DNA of 6,409 bases from Crocinitomix sp. (GTDB taxonomy: Bacteria; Bacteroidota; Bacteroidia; Flavobacteriales_D; Crocinitomicaceae). Under the pieces are notes generated by a model. It did no database searches and was not told the origin of the DNA. It saw only the letters and a program-made list of their open reading frames with translations. Positions within the stretch are counted from its first letter, which is position 1. Each line of letters opens with the position of its first letter. Positions 1 through 5,821 of the stretch are shown in pieces. The position numbers and the translations under genes are program-made. Location of the stretch: NCBI GenBank assembly GCA_020849935.1, contig JADZFJ010000056.1, forward strand, positions 1 through 6,409. The letters run 5' to 3'.

Positions 1-176
1 GATTCAGCGCTAGCTGATTGGAGATTTTTTTGAGAAATTTCATTTTAGTCTTGTTGTTGCCCGACTTGCTGGTACCTTGGTCGAAAGAATAAAAAATTAG
101 GAAGGCAATCGAAATTTTAGTGATTGAAAACGATTTGCGTGATGAATGGCCAGAACCAGAAATTCTTAAAAAATAC
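1..176 (+). repeat. Degenerate direct repeat, unit 1 of 3 (decayed gene 3' end)
   Basis: This is the first of three direct repeats with a period of about 176-179 bases. Positions 1-74 match 177-250 at 69 of 74 bases by hand alignment. Positions 77-118 match 359-400 apart from one extra A in an A-run and one substitution. Read in frame from position 1, the unit encodes DSALADWRFF, then an in-frame TGA where unit 2 has a Cys codon, then EISF and a TAG stop. It therefore looks like the tail of a former coding region. The left border may lie outside the window, so the array could have more copies upstream. Confidence 0.8.
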
Positions 177-224
177 GATTCATCGCCAGCTGATTGGAGA
201 TTTTATTGTGAAATTTCACTTTAG
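93..224 (+). pseudogene. C-terminal gene remnant spanning repeat units 1 and 2
   Basis: An open stretch of 43 codons ends at TAG (222-224). Its tail reads EWPEPEILKKYDSSPADWRF followed by YCEISL. The composition (Trp-Pro, charged residues, aromatic end) looks like real protein rather than random translation. The frame is closed immediately upstream by TAA at 90-92, and no ATG exists in the stretch; GTG at 120 is the only plausible start. Unit 2 has one A fewer in the A-run, so the ancestral frame there continues upstream through IKIRKAIEIL. I infer that this is the best preserved 3' end of a gene whose other copies carry stops. I do not recognise the family. A functional 34-residue peptide from GTG 120 cannot be excluded but is unlikely. 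Confidence 0.5.
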
Positions 225-459
225 TCTTGTTGTTGCCCGACTTGCTGGTAATACCGAAAGTATATATGTAATAGCCCAATAAAATTGGACTAAACATCTA
301 TTGCATCGGTATTATACTAAATGAAATTGTATCAATTTGACAATTGTAAAGGTATAACTTGGTCGAAGGAATAAAAATTAGGAAGGCAATCGAAATTTTG
401 AGAGATCCAAAACGACTTAATTGATGGATTTTCAAAAATTATAGATTAATACAAAATAC
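177..459 (+). repeat. Degenerate direct repeat, unit 2 of 3, interrupted by an insert
   Basis: This is the second copy of the repeat. It is 283 bases long, but only 179 when the extra segment at 251-354 is removed, which restores the period. The left part (177-250) keeps the intact coding tail ending at TAG 222-224. The right part (358-459) restarts with the CTTGGTCGAA block and encodes IKIRKAIEILRDPKRLN before a TGA at 422-424. The sequence then degenerates until the next unit begins with the same AAATACGATTCATCGCC junction at 454-470 that opens this unit (171-187). Confidence 0.8.
251..354. mobile_element. Structured ~100-base insert inside repeat unit 2 (MITE-like candidate)
   Basis: Units 1 and 2 align closely up to GGTA (71-74 and 247-250) and again from CTTGG, but unit 2 has 104 additional bases between. 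The segment is bracketed by GGTA at 247-250 and 351-354, which would fit a 4-base target duplication. The first and last bases also form a short inverted repeat, ATACC (251-255) and GGTAT (351-355). Internally there is a 9-base perfect inverted repeat, TAATACCGA (249-257) with TCGGTATTA (306-314). Two small hairpins are also present: CCAAT/ATTGG (276-280/284-288) and AAATTG/CAATTT (324-329/333-338). It holds no open reading frame of note. It may be a tiny non-autonomous element; loss of the same segment from the other units is the alternative. Confidence 0.4.
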
Positions 460-565
460 GATTCATCGCCAACTGATTGAAGATTTTTTTGAGAAATTTT
501 ATTTTAGTCTTGTTGCCTAAGTCGGTCGAAAGAATAAAAAATTGGAAGGCAGACGATTGATTAAG
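460..565 (+). repeat. Degenerate direct repeat, unit 3 of 3
   Basis: This is the third and most decayed copy. Positions 460-515 match the start of unit 2 at 50 of 56 bases. The unit then has a deletion of about 10-12 bases in the TTGTTGCCCGAC region before the GGTCGAAAGAATAAAAAATT block resumes. In the ancestral frame it reads DSSPTD, then TGA where the other units have Trp, then RFF, a second TGA, EILF and TAG, so two nonsense changes and an unchanged terminal stop are visible. After about 565 the similarity fades. Positions 602-620 (GACTCGGCCTTAATTGATT) may be a very weak fourth start, but this is not convincing. I see nothing else in 566-621. Confidence 0.72.
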
Positions 566-660
566 GATACAAGAATAATGGAAAAGACTCAGTCACTTTC
601 CGACTCGGCCTTAATTGATTCATGTTAAATGCAGGTAAAAAAATTTTACTAAATTCGACT

Positions 661-1131
661 ATGAAAATAATGCTAATTTTATCTGTTCTTGCCTTTATAG
701 CTTGTTCGGGAGGTAATCAATATTCAGTTGAAACCACCTCAGCCATACAGTATCGTTTTAACGATGCATCTGTTGCACCCGACTATCAACGTAATTATGA
801 AATTACAGTAACACCCGAAAAAATAACAATGGAAGTGGACTCTTATGGAGATCTATTATCATCAGAAGAATTTGAAATTTCCTCTGAAGATTTTGCGAAG
901 TTGATAGCGCAAATAAATGAATCAGAATTACAGACAATTAATGCTTCGGCAGATATGTGTGATGGTGGAACGAGCGAAGAATTGATCATTGAACAAGAGG
1001 GAAAAGTGGTCTATTCTTCCAAAATTGAACATTGCGGAGGAAATGAAATACCCGAAGAAGCAAAAAATATTCAAAAAGTAATTGATGCCATTCATCAGTT
1101 AGTACCCAATTACCAGAAATTTTTAGAGTGA
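661..1131 (+). CDS. Small secreted lipoprotein of unknown function
   Basis: From ATG 661 the product is 156 residues. It starts with a short signal peptide, MKIMLILSVLAFIA, followed by Cys15 (lipobox FIAC) and SGGN, so it should be lipidated and exported. An in-frame ATG at 622 would add 13 residues (MLNAGKKILLNST). I prefer 661 because the hydrophobic stretch follows directly after MK; the 622 start remains possible because a 14-residue signal is short. The mature part has alternating beta-type segments, including YEITVTPEKITMEVDSYGD, then a helical segment and two CxGG-like sites, CDGG and CGGN (Cys100 and Cys125 in this numbering), which could form a disulfide. The C-terminus looks helical. 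I recognise the general pattern of small Bacteroidota lipoproteins but cannot name a family. The gene lies between the decayed repeats and asnS, with no clear promoter or Shine-Dalgarno sequence. Confidence 0.8.
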   Translation: MKIMLILSVLAFIACSGGNQYSVETTSAIQYRFNDASVAPDYQRNYEITVTPEKITMEVDSYGDLLSSEEFEISSEDFAKLIAQINESELQTINASADMCDGGTSEELIIEQEGKVVYSSKIEHCGGNEIPEEAKNIQKVIDAIHQLVPNYQKFLE

Positions 1132-1258
1132 CATTTGACTAAATACAGTTGAGTAATTACAAAAGCGTCAGGTAAAAGCCCAACTATTTTTTATCCGCAA
1201 AAGATAAATTATGCTTGTTTTTATTTGTCTTAGGCTTGAATTATCCGCGTTTTGAAAC

Positions 1259-1286
1259 TTGTTTGACCTTAATTTGCTTAAATTTG
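1259..1286 (+). promoter_or_regulatory. Bacteroidota-type promoter for asnS
   Basis: The -7 box TAAATTTG (1279-1286) fits the Bacteroidota consensus TAnnTTTG exactly. A TTG at 1259-1261 lies 17 bases upstream, a spacing compatible with the -33 element. The box ends 20 bases before the asnS start codon, implying a short leader. The rest of the gap after the lipoprotein gene (1132-1258) holds only an exact 8-base direct repeat, TTATCCGC, at 1191-1198 and 1241-1248, of unknown meaning. Confidence 0.65.
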
Positions 1287-1306
1287 TTTTTTCTTAAGAA
1301 ATAAAC

Positions 1307-2746
1307 ATGCGAAGATCGGTTATTAAGGACGTGTTGTCCACAGCAAAATTTGGTGATAAAGTGCTTGTAAAAGGCTGGGTAAAAGCTTTTAGACAAAACA
1401 GATTTATTCAGTTAAATGATGGATCGACAATTACTAGTTTGCAAGCAGTGGTTGATTTTGAAAACACGGACGAAGCATTAATTAAACGAATTACCACAGG
1501 CGCTGCGGTTGGGTTAACTGGGATTTTAGAAGAATCGCAGGGGAAAGGTCAAAAATTTGATTTAATTGTTGAATTGATTGAGATTTTAGGAGATGCCGAC
1601 CCAGAAGAAGTAAGCAAAACTATTTTGCAACCGAAAAAACACAGCTTAGAATTGTTGCGCGAACAAGCACATTTGCGTTTTAGAACAAATTTGTTTGGGG
1701 CGGTTTTTAGAGTGCGACACGCCACCTCTTTTGCCATTCATAAATATTTTAACGACAACGGGTATTACCATATTGCAACCCCAATTATTACAGGTTCGGA
1801 TGCCGAAGGCGCAGGTGAAATGTTCCGCGTATCGACCTTAGATGCTCAAAACCCACCGTTAACCAAAGATGGAAAGATTGATTGGTCAGAAGATTTTTTT
1901 GGAAAAGAAACCAATTTAACCGTTTCAGGACAATTAGAAGCCGAACTTGCTGCAATGGCTTTGGGCAAAGTGTACACTTTTGGCCCGACTTTTAGAGCAG
2001 AAAATTCAAATACAGCGCGCCATTTAGCAGAATTTTGGATGGTTGAACCTGAAGTTGCTTTTAATGATTTAACGGACAACATGGATTTGGCGGAGGATTT
2101 TTTAAGCTATATCTGTAAATATGTCCTAGAAAATTGTGCCGATGATATTCAGTTTTTGAATGACCGCGAAATTGAAGAAGACAAAGCAAAACCAGTTGCC
2201 GAACGCAATGAAATGAATTTAATTGAACGCCTCAATTTTGTAATTAACAACGATTTTGAGCGTTTAACTTATACACAAGCCATTGAATTGCTCCAAAATT
2301 CGGCACCTTATAAAAAGAAAAAATTCAAGTATCCAGTTGAATGGGGTACTGACTTGCAAAGTGAGCACGAACGTTTTTTGGTGGAGAAGCACTTTAAAAA
2401 ACCTGTGATTATTTCTGACTATCCAGCTTCGTTTAAGGCGTTTTATATGCGATTGAATGAGGATGGGAAAACGGTTGCGGCAATGGATATTCTTTTTCCA
2501 GGAATTGGTGAGATTATTGGTGGATCGCAGCGAGAAGAACGTTTGGATGTTTTATTAGAAAAATGCAAAGCTTTTCACATTCCTGCAGATGAATTGTGGT
2601 GGTATATTGACACCCGTCGTTTTGGAACGGCTCCACATGCTGGTTTTGGTTTAGGGTTTGAGCGAATGGTAATGTTTACCACGGGAATGGCAAATATTCG
2701 CGACGTGATTCCTTTTCCAAGAACTCCGAAAAAGGCAGAATTTTAA
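1307..2746 (+). CDS. asnS: Asparaginyl-tRNA synthetase
   Basis: This class II aminoacyl-tRNA synthetase charges tRNA(Asn) with asparagine in the cytoplasm, using ATP. At 479 residues it is close to the usual bacterial length of about 465-480. Residues 1 to about 110 form the OB-fold anticodon-binding domain ([20 protein letters not shown]). The catalytic core follows, with [14 protein letters not shown] in the motif 1 region, [15 protein letters not shown] as motif 2 (Arg230, Glu232) and GFGLGFER as motif 3 (446-453, Arg453). The protein ends with [11 protein letters not shown], characteristic of AsnRS. The [12 protein letters not shown] stretch separates it from AspRS, as does the overall match to flavobacterial AsnRS that I know. 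The start at 1307 gives a normal N-terminus and sits 20 bases after a promoter -7 box. It is the first gene of a probable three-gene transcript, with 11 bases to the next gene. Confidence 0.97.
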   Translation: MRRSVIKDVLSTAKFGDKVLVKGWVKAFRQNRFIQLNDGSTITSLQAVVDFENTDEALIKRITTGAAVGLTGILEESQGKGQKFDLIVELIEILGDADPEEVSKTILQPKKHSLELLREQAHLRFRTNLFGAVFRVRHATSFAIHKYFNDNGYYHIATPIITGSDAEGAGEMFRVSTLDAQNPPLTKDGKIDWSEDFFGKETNLTVSGQLEAELAAMALGKVYTFGPTFRAENSNTARHLAEFWMVEPEVAFNDLTDNMDLAEDFLSYICKYVLENCADDIQFLNDREIEEDKAKPVAERNEMNLIERLNFVINNDFERLTYTQAIELLQNSAPYKKKKFKYPVEWGTDLQSEHERFLVEKHFKKPVIISDYPASFKAFYMRLNEDGKTVAAMDILFPGIGEIIGGSQREERLDVLLEKCKAFHIPADELWWYIDTRRFGTAPHAGFGLGFERMVMFTTGMANIRDVIPFPRTPKKAEF

Positions 2747-2757
2747 TTGGATCTATT

Positions 2758-3114
2758 ATGAAAAAAGTATATTACCTTTCATCATGCTCAACTTGTCAAC
2801 GGATTTTAGCCGAATGGAAAGTGGACGAAAGTTTTGAATTACAAGACATTAAAACAGATAAAATTACGCCTGCTCAAATTGACACGATGATCTCCATGGC
2901 AGGATCGGCAGCGGCTTTATTCTCGAAACGAGCGTTAAAATACCGCGCAATGGGCTTACACGAACGTGAACTTTCGGAAAAAGAAATGCGCCAATTAATT
3001 TTAGATGAATATACCTTTTTAAGTCGCCCAGTTTTGATTGTTGACTACGCTATCTTTGTCGGAAATGCAAACAAAACAGTGGCCGCAGCGGGCATTAAAC
3101 TCTCAGGAAAATAG
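2758..3114 (+). CDS. ArsC/Spx-family thioredoxin-fold protein (putative arsenate reductase-like)
   Basis: The 118-residue protein has the size and fold pattern of the ArsC/Spx/YffB family. It opens with a beta strand leading into the redox site SSCSTCQR, giving a CxxC pair (Cys10, Cys13) and Arg15. The conserved Arg-Pro that places the cis-proline next to the active site is at 90-91 (FLSRPVLIVD). The C-terminal part (VGNANKTVAAAGIK) is also typical. Proteins of this kind reduce arsenate or disulfides with glutathione or thioredoxin, or act as Spx-like regulators. No arsenite exporter or ArsR regulator is near, so arsenic resistance is not supported by context and a general thiol-redox role is as likely. 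It lies 11 bases after asnS and 10 bases before the transporter gene. No Shine-Dalgarno sequence precedes it. Confidence 0.85.
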   Translation: MKKVYYLSSCSTCQRILAEWKVDESFELQDIKTDKITPAQIDTMISMAGSAAALFSKRALKYRAMGLHERELSEKEMRQLILDEYTFLSRPVLIVDYAIFVGNANKTVAAAGIKLSGK

Positions 3115-3118
3115 GAGG
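3113..3118 (+). promoter_or_regulatory. Strong Shine-Dalgarno site of the EamA gene
   Basis: AGGAGG lies 6 bases before ATG 3125 and overlaps the TAG stop (3112-3114) of the preceding gene. It fixes the transporter start at 3125 instead of the upstream in-frame ATG at 3038, which is inside the ArsC-like gene. The arrangement suggests translational coupling. Such a full Shine-Dalgarno sequence is unusual for Bacteroidota and is not seen before the other genes of this window. Confidence 0.8.
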
Positions 3119-3124
3119 TTCTTA

Positions 3125-4048
3125 ATGCAACCCCTCGTAAAATCGCACCTTGCACTTTTTGCCGTAAATTTATTGTATGCCATCAATTATTTGGTGGCAA
3201 AAGATTTAATGCCCGGTGTAATGGGAGCAAATGGGTTCATTCTTTTACGGATTTCTGGGGCAACCTTGCTTTTTTGGTTAGTCTATAGTTTTAGATTTGA
3301 AAAGATTAAACCGAGTGATCTGTTGATTCTTGCAAGTTGTGGTCTTTTTGGAGTGGCAGTCAACCAACTCTTTTTTTTTAATGGTTTAATGCGCACAAGC
3401 CCGGTTAATGCCAGTGTGATTATGACCACCACACCGATTTTAGTTTTCATTTTGTCAATTTTCATACTAAAAGAAAAACCGCAAATAATTAAGGTGATAG
3501 GTTTGGTAATTGGGGCCAGTGGCGCGATTTTATTTACCTTACAAACCAAACAAGACAGTACCTCTAGTTTACTGGGTGATATATTTATTTTTGCAAACGC
3601 TGCTTCGTATGCTCTATATATGGTGCTGGTTAAACCTCTTATGGCTCGTTACAAACCTTTAACGGTGATTACGTGGGTTTTTACGTTTGGACTTATTTTT
3701 GTCCTTTGTTGGCCCTTAGGACACAGCGAATTTCAAGGGACTAACTTTGGCGAACTTTCCACCAACGTATTAGCACGATTGGCTTTTGTGGTGGTAGGAG
3801 TTACTTTTTTACCTTATCTATTAATGGTATATGCAATGAAAAGAGTTAGTCCTTCGGTGAGTAGCACGTATATTTACATTCAACCCGTATTAACGGCGTT
3901 TTTTATATACCTCTATTTCCAATTTGGACTGACCAACTACACGGCTGATTTTAGCTTTGGTAAGATTCTCTGTGCATTATTTGTGTTTATTGGAGTGTAT
4001 TTGGTCATAAAACCCTCGTCCTCCCATGCACCAATTGGCAAGGAGTAG
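3125..4048 (+). CDS. EamA/DMT-superfamily transporter
   Basis: The product is a 307-residue inner-membrane protein with about ten hydrophobic segments arranged as two EamA repeats. The first covers about residues 8-139 and ends with the characteristic NASVIMTTTPILVFILSIFI, LKEKP and GLVIGASGAILF. The second, about 150-296, includes SYALYMVLVKPL, VSPSVSSTYIYIQPVLTAFF and a last segment ending GVYLVIKP. The length matches the usual ~300 residues of drug/metabolite transporters such as RhaT- or YdcZ-like permeases. Substrates vary widely in this family (amino acids, metabolites, drugs), and nothing here identifies one. Start 3125 is chosen for its AGGAGG site at ideal spacing and for a normal short cytosolic N-terminus; a start at 3038 would add 29 residues translated out of frame from the upstream gene. 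It is the last gene of the asnS cluster. Confidence 0.93.
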   Translation: MQPLVKSHLALFAVNLLYAINYLVAKDLMPGVMGANGFILLRISGATLLFWLVYSFRFEKIKPSDLLILASCGLFGVAVNQLFFFNGLMRTSPVNASVIMTTTPILVFILSIFILKEKPQIIKVIGLVIGASGAILFTLQTKQDSTSSLLGDIFIFANAASYALYMVLVKPLMARYKPLTVITWVFTFGLIFVLCWPLGHSEFQGTNFGELSTNVLARLAFVVVGVTFLPYLLMVYAMKRVSPSVSSTYIYIQPVLTAFFIYLYFQFGLTNYTADFSFGKILCALFVFIGVYLVIKPSSSHAPIGKE

Positions 4049-4073
4049 ATAAAATTGGGGAATTCCTGCCAAT
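4034..4073 (+). terminator. Possible stem-loop at the end of the EamA gene
   Basis: ATTGGCAAGGA (4034-4044) can pair with TCCTGCCAAT (4064-4073), leaving one base bulged. This gives a stem of about 10 base pairs that includes the last codons of the EamA gene. No T-run follows, so it is not a canonical intrinsic terminator; it could slow RNA decay or act as a weak stop before the next promoter. Confidence 0.3.
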
Positions 4074-4089
4074 CAGACCAATAATTCCT

Positions 4090-4097
4090 TAAATTTG
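4090..4097 (+). promoter_or_regulatory. Promoter -7 box of the biotin carrier gene
   Basis: TAAATTTG matches the Bacteroidota consensus TAnnTTTG and ends 19 bases before the start codon at 4117, almost the same distance as for asnS. No good TTG stands at the expected -33 spacing, so the promoter may be weaker or activator-dependent. Confidence 0.5.
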
Positions 4098-4116
4098 ACC
4101 ATCAAAATAATCGAAT

Positions 4117-4581
4117 ATGCAAACCACTGTCTACACCGCTCAACTTGAAAAACAACTACGAAATTATGAAGTCGAGGAATTGTCAGAAGGAATTTATCGT
4201 TTGCATGAACCTGGTCAAATTGCGGTGATTATTGAAGTTCTAGCTATTGATTTTGACTTAAAATCGATGAAAATTAGGAATAACCATACGATTTATGAGT
4301 TAGAATTTAAAAACGACCTTGATTTGGTTTTAGACAAAATGGGCATCAAACGTTCGGTGGAAACCTTAAACACCGACATAAAAGCACCGATGCCGGGCAA
4401 AGTAATTGCCATTTTGGTTGGACCAAATGATCAAGTTAAAAAAGGAGACGGTATTCTTATTTTGGAGGCCATGAAAATGGAAAATGTCTTAAAAGCATCC
4501 GCCGATTGTACCATTAAAACCATTCATATTTCAACAGGTGTTAATGTTGAAAAAGGACAATTGTTGGTAGAATTAGCGTAA
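4117..4581 (+). CDS. Biotin carboxyl carrier-type protein (biotinyl domain)
   Basis: The 154-residue cytoplasmic protein ends in a biotinyl/lipoyl attachment domain of about 70 residues. It begins at IKAPMPGKVIAILV (88-101), continues with VKKGDGILILEAMKMEN, and closes with GVNVEKGQLLVELA. The AMKM motif places the biotinylated lysine at Lys120. The Pro-Met-Pro-Gly segment and the spacing to the lysine are normal for biotin carriers and argue against a lipoyl domain (which has DKA). The N-terminal half (1-85) resembles the linker seen in carriers of acyl-CoA (acetyl/propionyl) or pyruvate carboxylases and is not AccB-specific. The carrier must work with a biotin carboxylase and a carboxyltransferase encoded elsewhere, after biotinylation by BirA. 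It stands alone behind its own -7 box and converges with the lipoprotein gene. Confidence 0.9.
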   Translation: MQTTVYTAQLEKQLRNYEVEELSEGIYRLHEPGQIAVIIEVLAIDFDLKSMKIRNNHTIYELEFKNDLDLVLDKMGIKRSVETLNTDIKAPMPGKVIAILVGPNDQVKKGDGILILEAMKMENVLKASADCTIKTIHISTGVNVEKGQLLVELA

Positions 4582-4610
4582 ATTAATCTGCTAAAGCGAA
4601 CATCTCGGAT

Positions 4611-4647
4611 CCTTAAAAAAATTAAACTTACTCTACCTTTGTAAGTT
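4611..4647 (-). terminator. Candidate terminator of the minus-strand lipoprotein gene
   Basis: On the minus strand AACTTAC (4647-4641) pairs perfectly with GTAAGTT (4631-4625) across a 9-base loop. The stem is followed by TAATTTTTTTAAGG, which holds a run of seven T. The right arm contains the TAA stop codon (4630-4628) itself. The 7-bp stem has only two G-C pairs, so efficiency may be modest. Confidence 0.45.
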
Positions 4648-5074
4648 CAAGCACTGAATTTTGTCGAATAAAAACGCCGTCGCCATCTGAATCTTCAATG
4701 ACATCTCGTGTCAAGGAAATTTTCTCTTTTGAATGTTCAACTAACTTATAAAATTCAACACTTCCATTGATAATCATAGTAATTTGATCTTCAGAATTTA
4801 TCCAATTTCCACCAAAATAATTCGGGGTTCCACTGAGGGTAATTTTCCAGATAACCGTCCCATTTTCATAAAACTCAATTGACCCAGCATTGGTAGTGTA
4901 TTCCGAATACATCAATGTATCGGTTGATTGATCAAAAATTTCGGTATTATAAATGTCAATTTTCCACTCTCCCCCGTTTTTGTATAATGATTTTTCGATT
5001 GCCTTCTCCTTCGAGCAACCCAATATCCCAAATGATACAAATACAAGGGCAAGGATAAATGCGATTTTTTTCAT
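4628..5074 (-). CDS. Lipoprotein, lipocalin-like class
   Basis: From ATG 5074 the product has 148 residues. It has a textbook lipoprotein signal, MKKIAFILALVFVSFGILGC, with cleavage before Cys20, followed by SKEKAIEKSLYKNGGEW. The mature part is dominated by alternating beta strands (EWKIDIYN, GSIEFYENGTVIWKITL, GGNWINSEDQITMII, KISLTRDV). This is the pattern of the small Bacteroidota lipocalin-like lipoproteins that place a W-x-I strand first and then a 'FxxNGT' hairpin. A DSDGDGV stretch at 128-134 resembles a short calcium-binding loop. The family is assigned by pattern only and the ligand is unknown. The frame extends to 5101, but that codon is TTG and belongs to the promoter -7 box, so I use 5074. 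It is a single-gene unit, convergent with the biotin carrier gene. Confidence 0.83.
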   Translation of the reverse strand: MKKIAFILALVFVSFGILGCSKEKAIEKSLYKNGGEWKIDIYNTEIFDQSTDTLMYSEYTTNAGSIEFYENGTVIWKITLSGTPNYFGGNWINSEDQITMIINGSVEFYKLVEHSKEKISLTRDVIEDSDGDGVFIRQNSVLELTKVE

Positions 5075-5098
5075 AAGGTATTGAATTGATTGTTTGAT

Positions 5099-5106
5099 CA
5101 AATTTA
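5099..5106 (-). promoter_or_regulatory. Promoter -7 box of the lipoprotein gene
   Basis: The minus strand reads TAAATTTG from 5106 to 5099, fitting TAnnTTTG. It lies 24 bases upstream of the ATG at 5074. The last three bases form the TTG at 5101-5099, which can therefore hardly be a start codon. No clear TTG -33 element was found upstream. Confidence 0.5.
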
Positions 5107-5157
5107 ACCAATATTCTTAAACTAAGCAGAAATAAGCGATCTGTTTCGTGTTAACAT

Positions 5158-5191
5158 AAAAAAGGAGGTTGCTATAAAACAACCTCCTTTT
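5158..5191 (-). terminator. Intrinsic terminator of the tail-collar operon
   Basis: AAAAGGAGGTTG and CAACCTCCTTTT (5160-5171 and 5180-5191) form a perfect 12-base-pair stem with an 8-base loop. Read on the minus strand the stem ends in six T (TTTTTTATG), starting 22 bases after the stop of the collar gene at 5214. On the plus strand only four T follow, so it serves the minus strand. The rest of the gap up to the lipoprotein promoter (5107-5157) shows nothing else. Confidence 0.88.
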
Positions 5192-5213
5192 GAGAATAAA
5201 TTGAATTTTTCAA

Positions 5214-5780
5214 TTAGCCTCTTGATGGAAAAATTCCATACAAACAAATACAAACATTAATTCCTAAAAAAGGATTTTCAATGCCTAGTGGAAAATTATT
5301 TCCAGCAATCGTAGTTGATCCAGAAATCGAAACTCCGCCTAAACTATCAGCTGAAGTTGGGCTTTCGCGGTAAATAGTTGGCATTGTTCCTGAATCACCC
5401 AACACATTCCCGCCATTAGCAGTTTCGTTTGAATCGTTGGCAGAATTTGACACACTAATTTTTACGTTTGCTTGCGGACTGCTGAGTATGTGCGAGTGCG
5501 CAGGTAAATTTGTGCTAATCAAAGTGACACTTTGATTACCAGCGCTTTCACCAATAACCACATCACTTAGACCAGGTCCAGTTCCGTAATTTAACATGCT
5601 TCTTCCACGTAAATCTGGAAGGGCAAAGGTGGTAACTCCATCGCCACCATACGTGATGCCAATAAGTGCATAGAGTGCTTGATTTTGAGCAATAGACATC
5701 AAGTTTCCATTGCAAGCTGCCCAATTATCGGGAGCCCAATCAAATGCAAACATTTGAAGTTGACCAATATAAGGTTCCAT
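5214..5780 (-). CDS. Phage tail-collar domain protein (MdpB-like), downstream paralog
   Basis: The product has 188 residues and no signal peptide. Residues of about 5-60 form the Tail_collar domain found in phage short tail fibres and microcystin-dependent proteins: IGQLQMFAFDWAPDNWAACNG, then GGDGVTTFALPDLRGR. The YGTGPG segment follows. NLPAHSH (91-97) carries an HxH pair (His95, His97) like the metal-binding histidines of trimeric T4-type short tail fibres. A Ser/Asn/Thr-rich linker and a conserved end PFLGINVCICLYGIFPSRG complete it. It is about 57% identical (107 of 188, ungapped) to the next gene upstream. In Bacteroidota such genes often occur as tandem sets outside complete prophages; their role is uncertain (structural fibre or adhesin-like). 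The ATG at 5780 is 41 bases after the upstream gene, with no promoter between, and the stop precedes a strong terminator. Confidence 0.93.
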   Translation of the reverse strand: MEPYIGQLQMFAFDWAPDNWAACNGNLMSIAQNQALYALIGITYGGDGVTTFALPDLRGRSMLNYGTGPGLSDVVIGESAGNQSVTLISTNLPAHSHILSSPQANVKISVSNSANDSNETANGGNVLGDSGTMPTIYRESPTSADSLGGVSISGSTTIAGNNFPLGIENPFLGINVCICLYGIFPSRG

Positions 5781-5821
5781 AATTTTTTTGATTTAAGGTT
5801 AATAAATAAATTTCGCCAAAA

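Noticed and set aside
1..565. CRISPR array reading of the left-edge repeats
   Set aside because: There are only three units of ~176 bases, similar across much of each unit, with coding-type decay; there are no short repeats with unique spacers.
578..628. Mini ORF of 16 codons (MEKTQSLSDSALIDSC) just before the lipoprotein gene
   Set aside because: It is too short, lacks a ribosome binding site, overlaps the 622 start and lies in decayed repeat-like sequence.
1147..1196. Terminator after the plus-strand lipoprotein gene (AGTTG ... CAACT followed by T-rich sequence)
   Set aside because: The stem is only 5 base pairs with a loop of about 29 bases, so it is not supportable.
1549..2082. Minus-strand open frames inside asnS (1549-1737 and 1846-2082)
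   Set aside because: They are shadows of the well-supported asnS coding frame, with no protein-like features.
3038..3124. Upstream extension of the EamA gene to ATG 3038
   Set aside because: It overlaps the end of the ArsC-like gene in another frame, adds a non-hydrophobic odd N-terminus, and bypasses the AGGAGG site that fits ATG 3125.
3283..3549. Minus-strand open frame inside the EamA gene
   Set aside because: It is antisense to conserved membrane segments of the transporter, so its apparent openness follows from the coding strand.
5075..5101. TTG start at 5101 for the minus-strand lipoprotein
   Set aside because: The TTG is part of the -7 promoter box TAAATTTG, and the extension would put nine residues before a perfect lipoprotein signal peptide.
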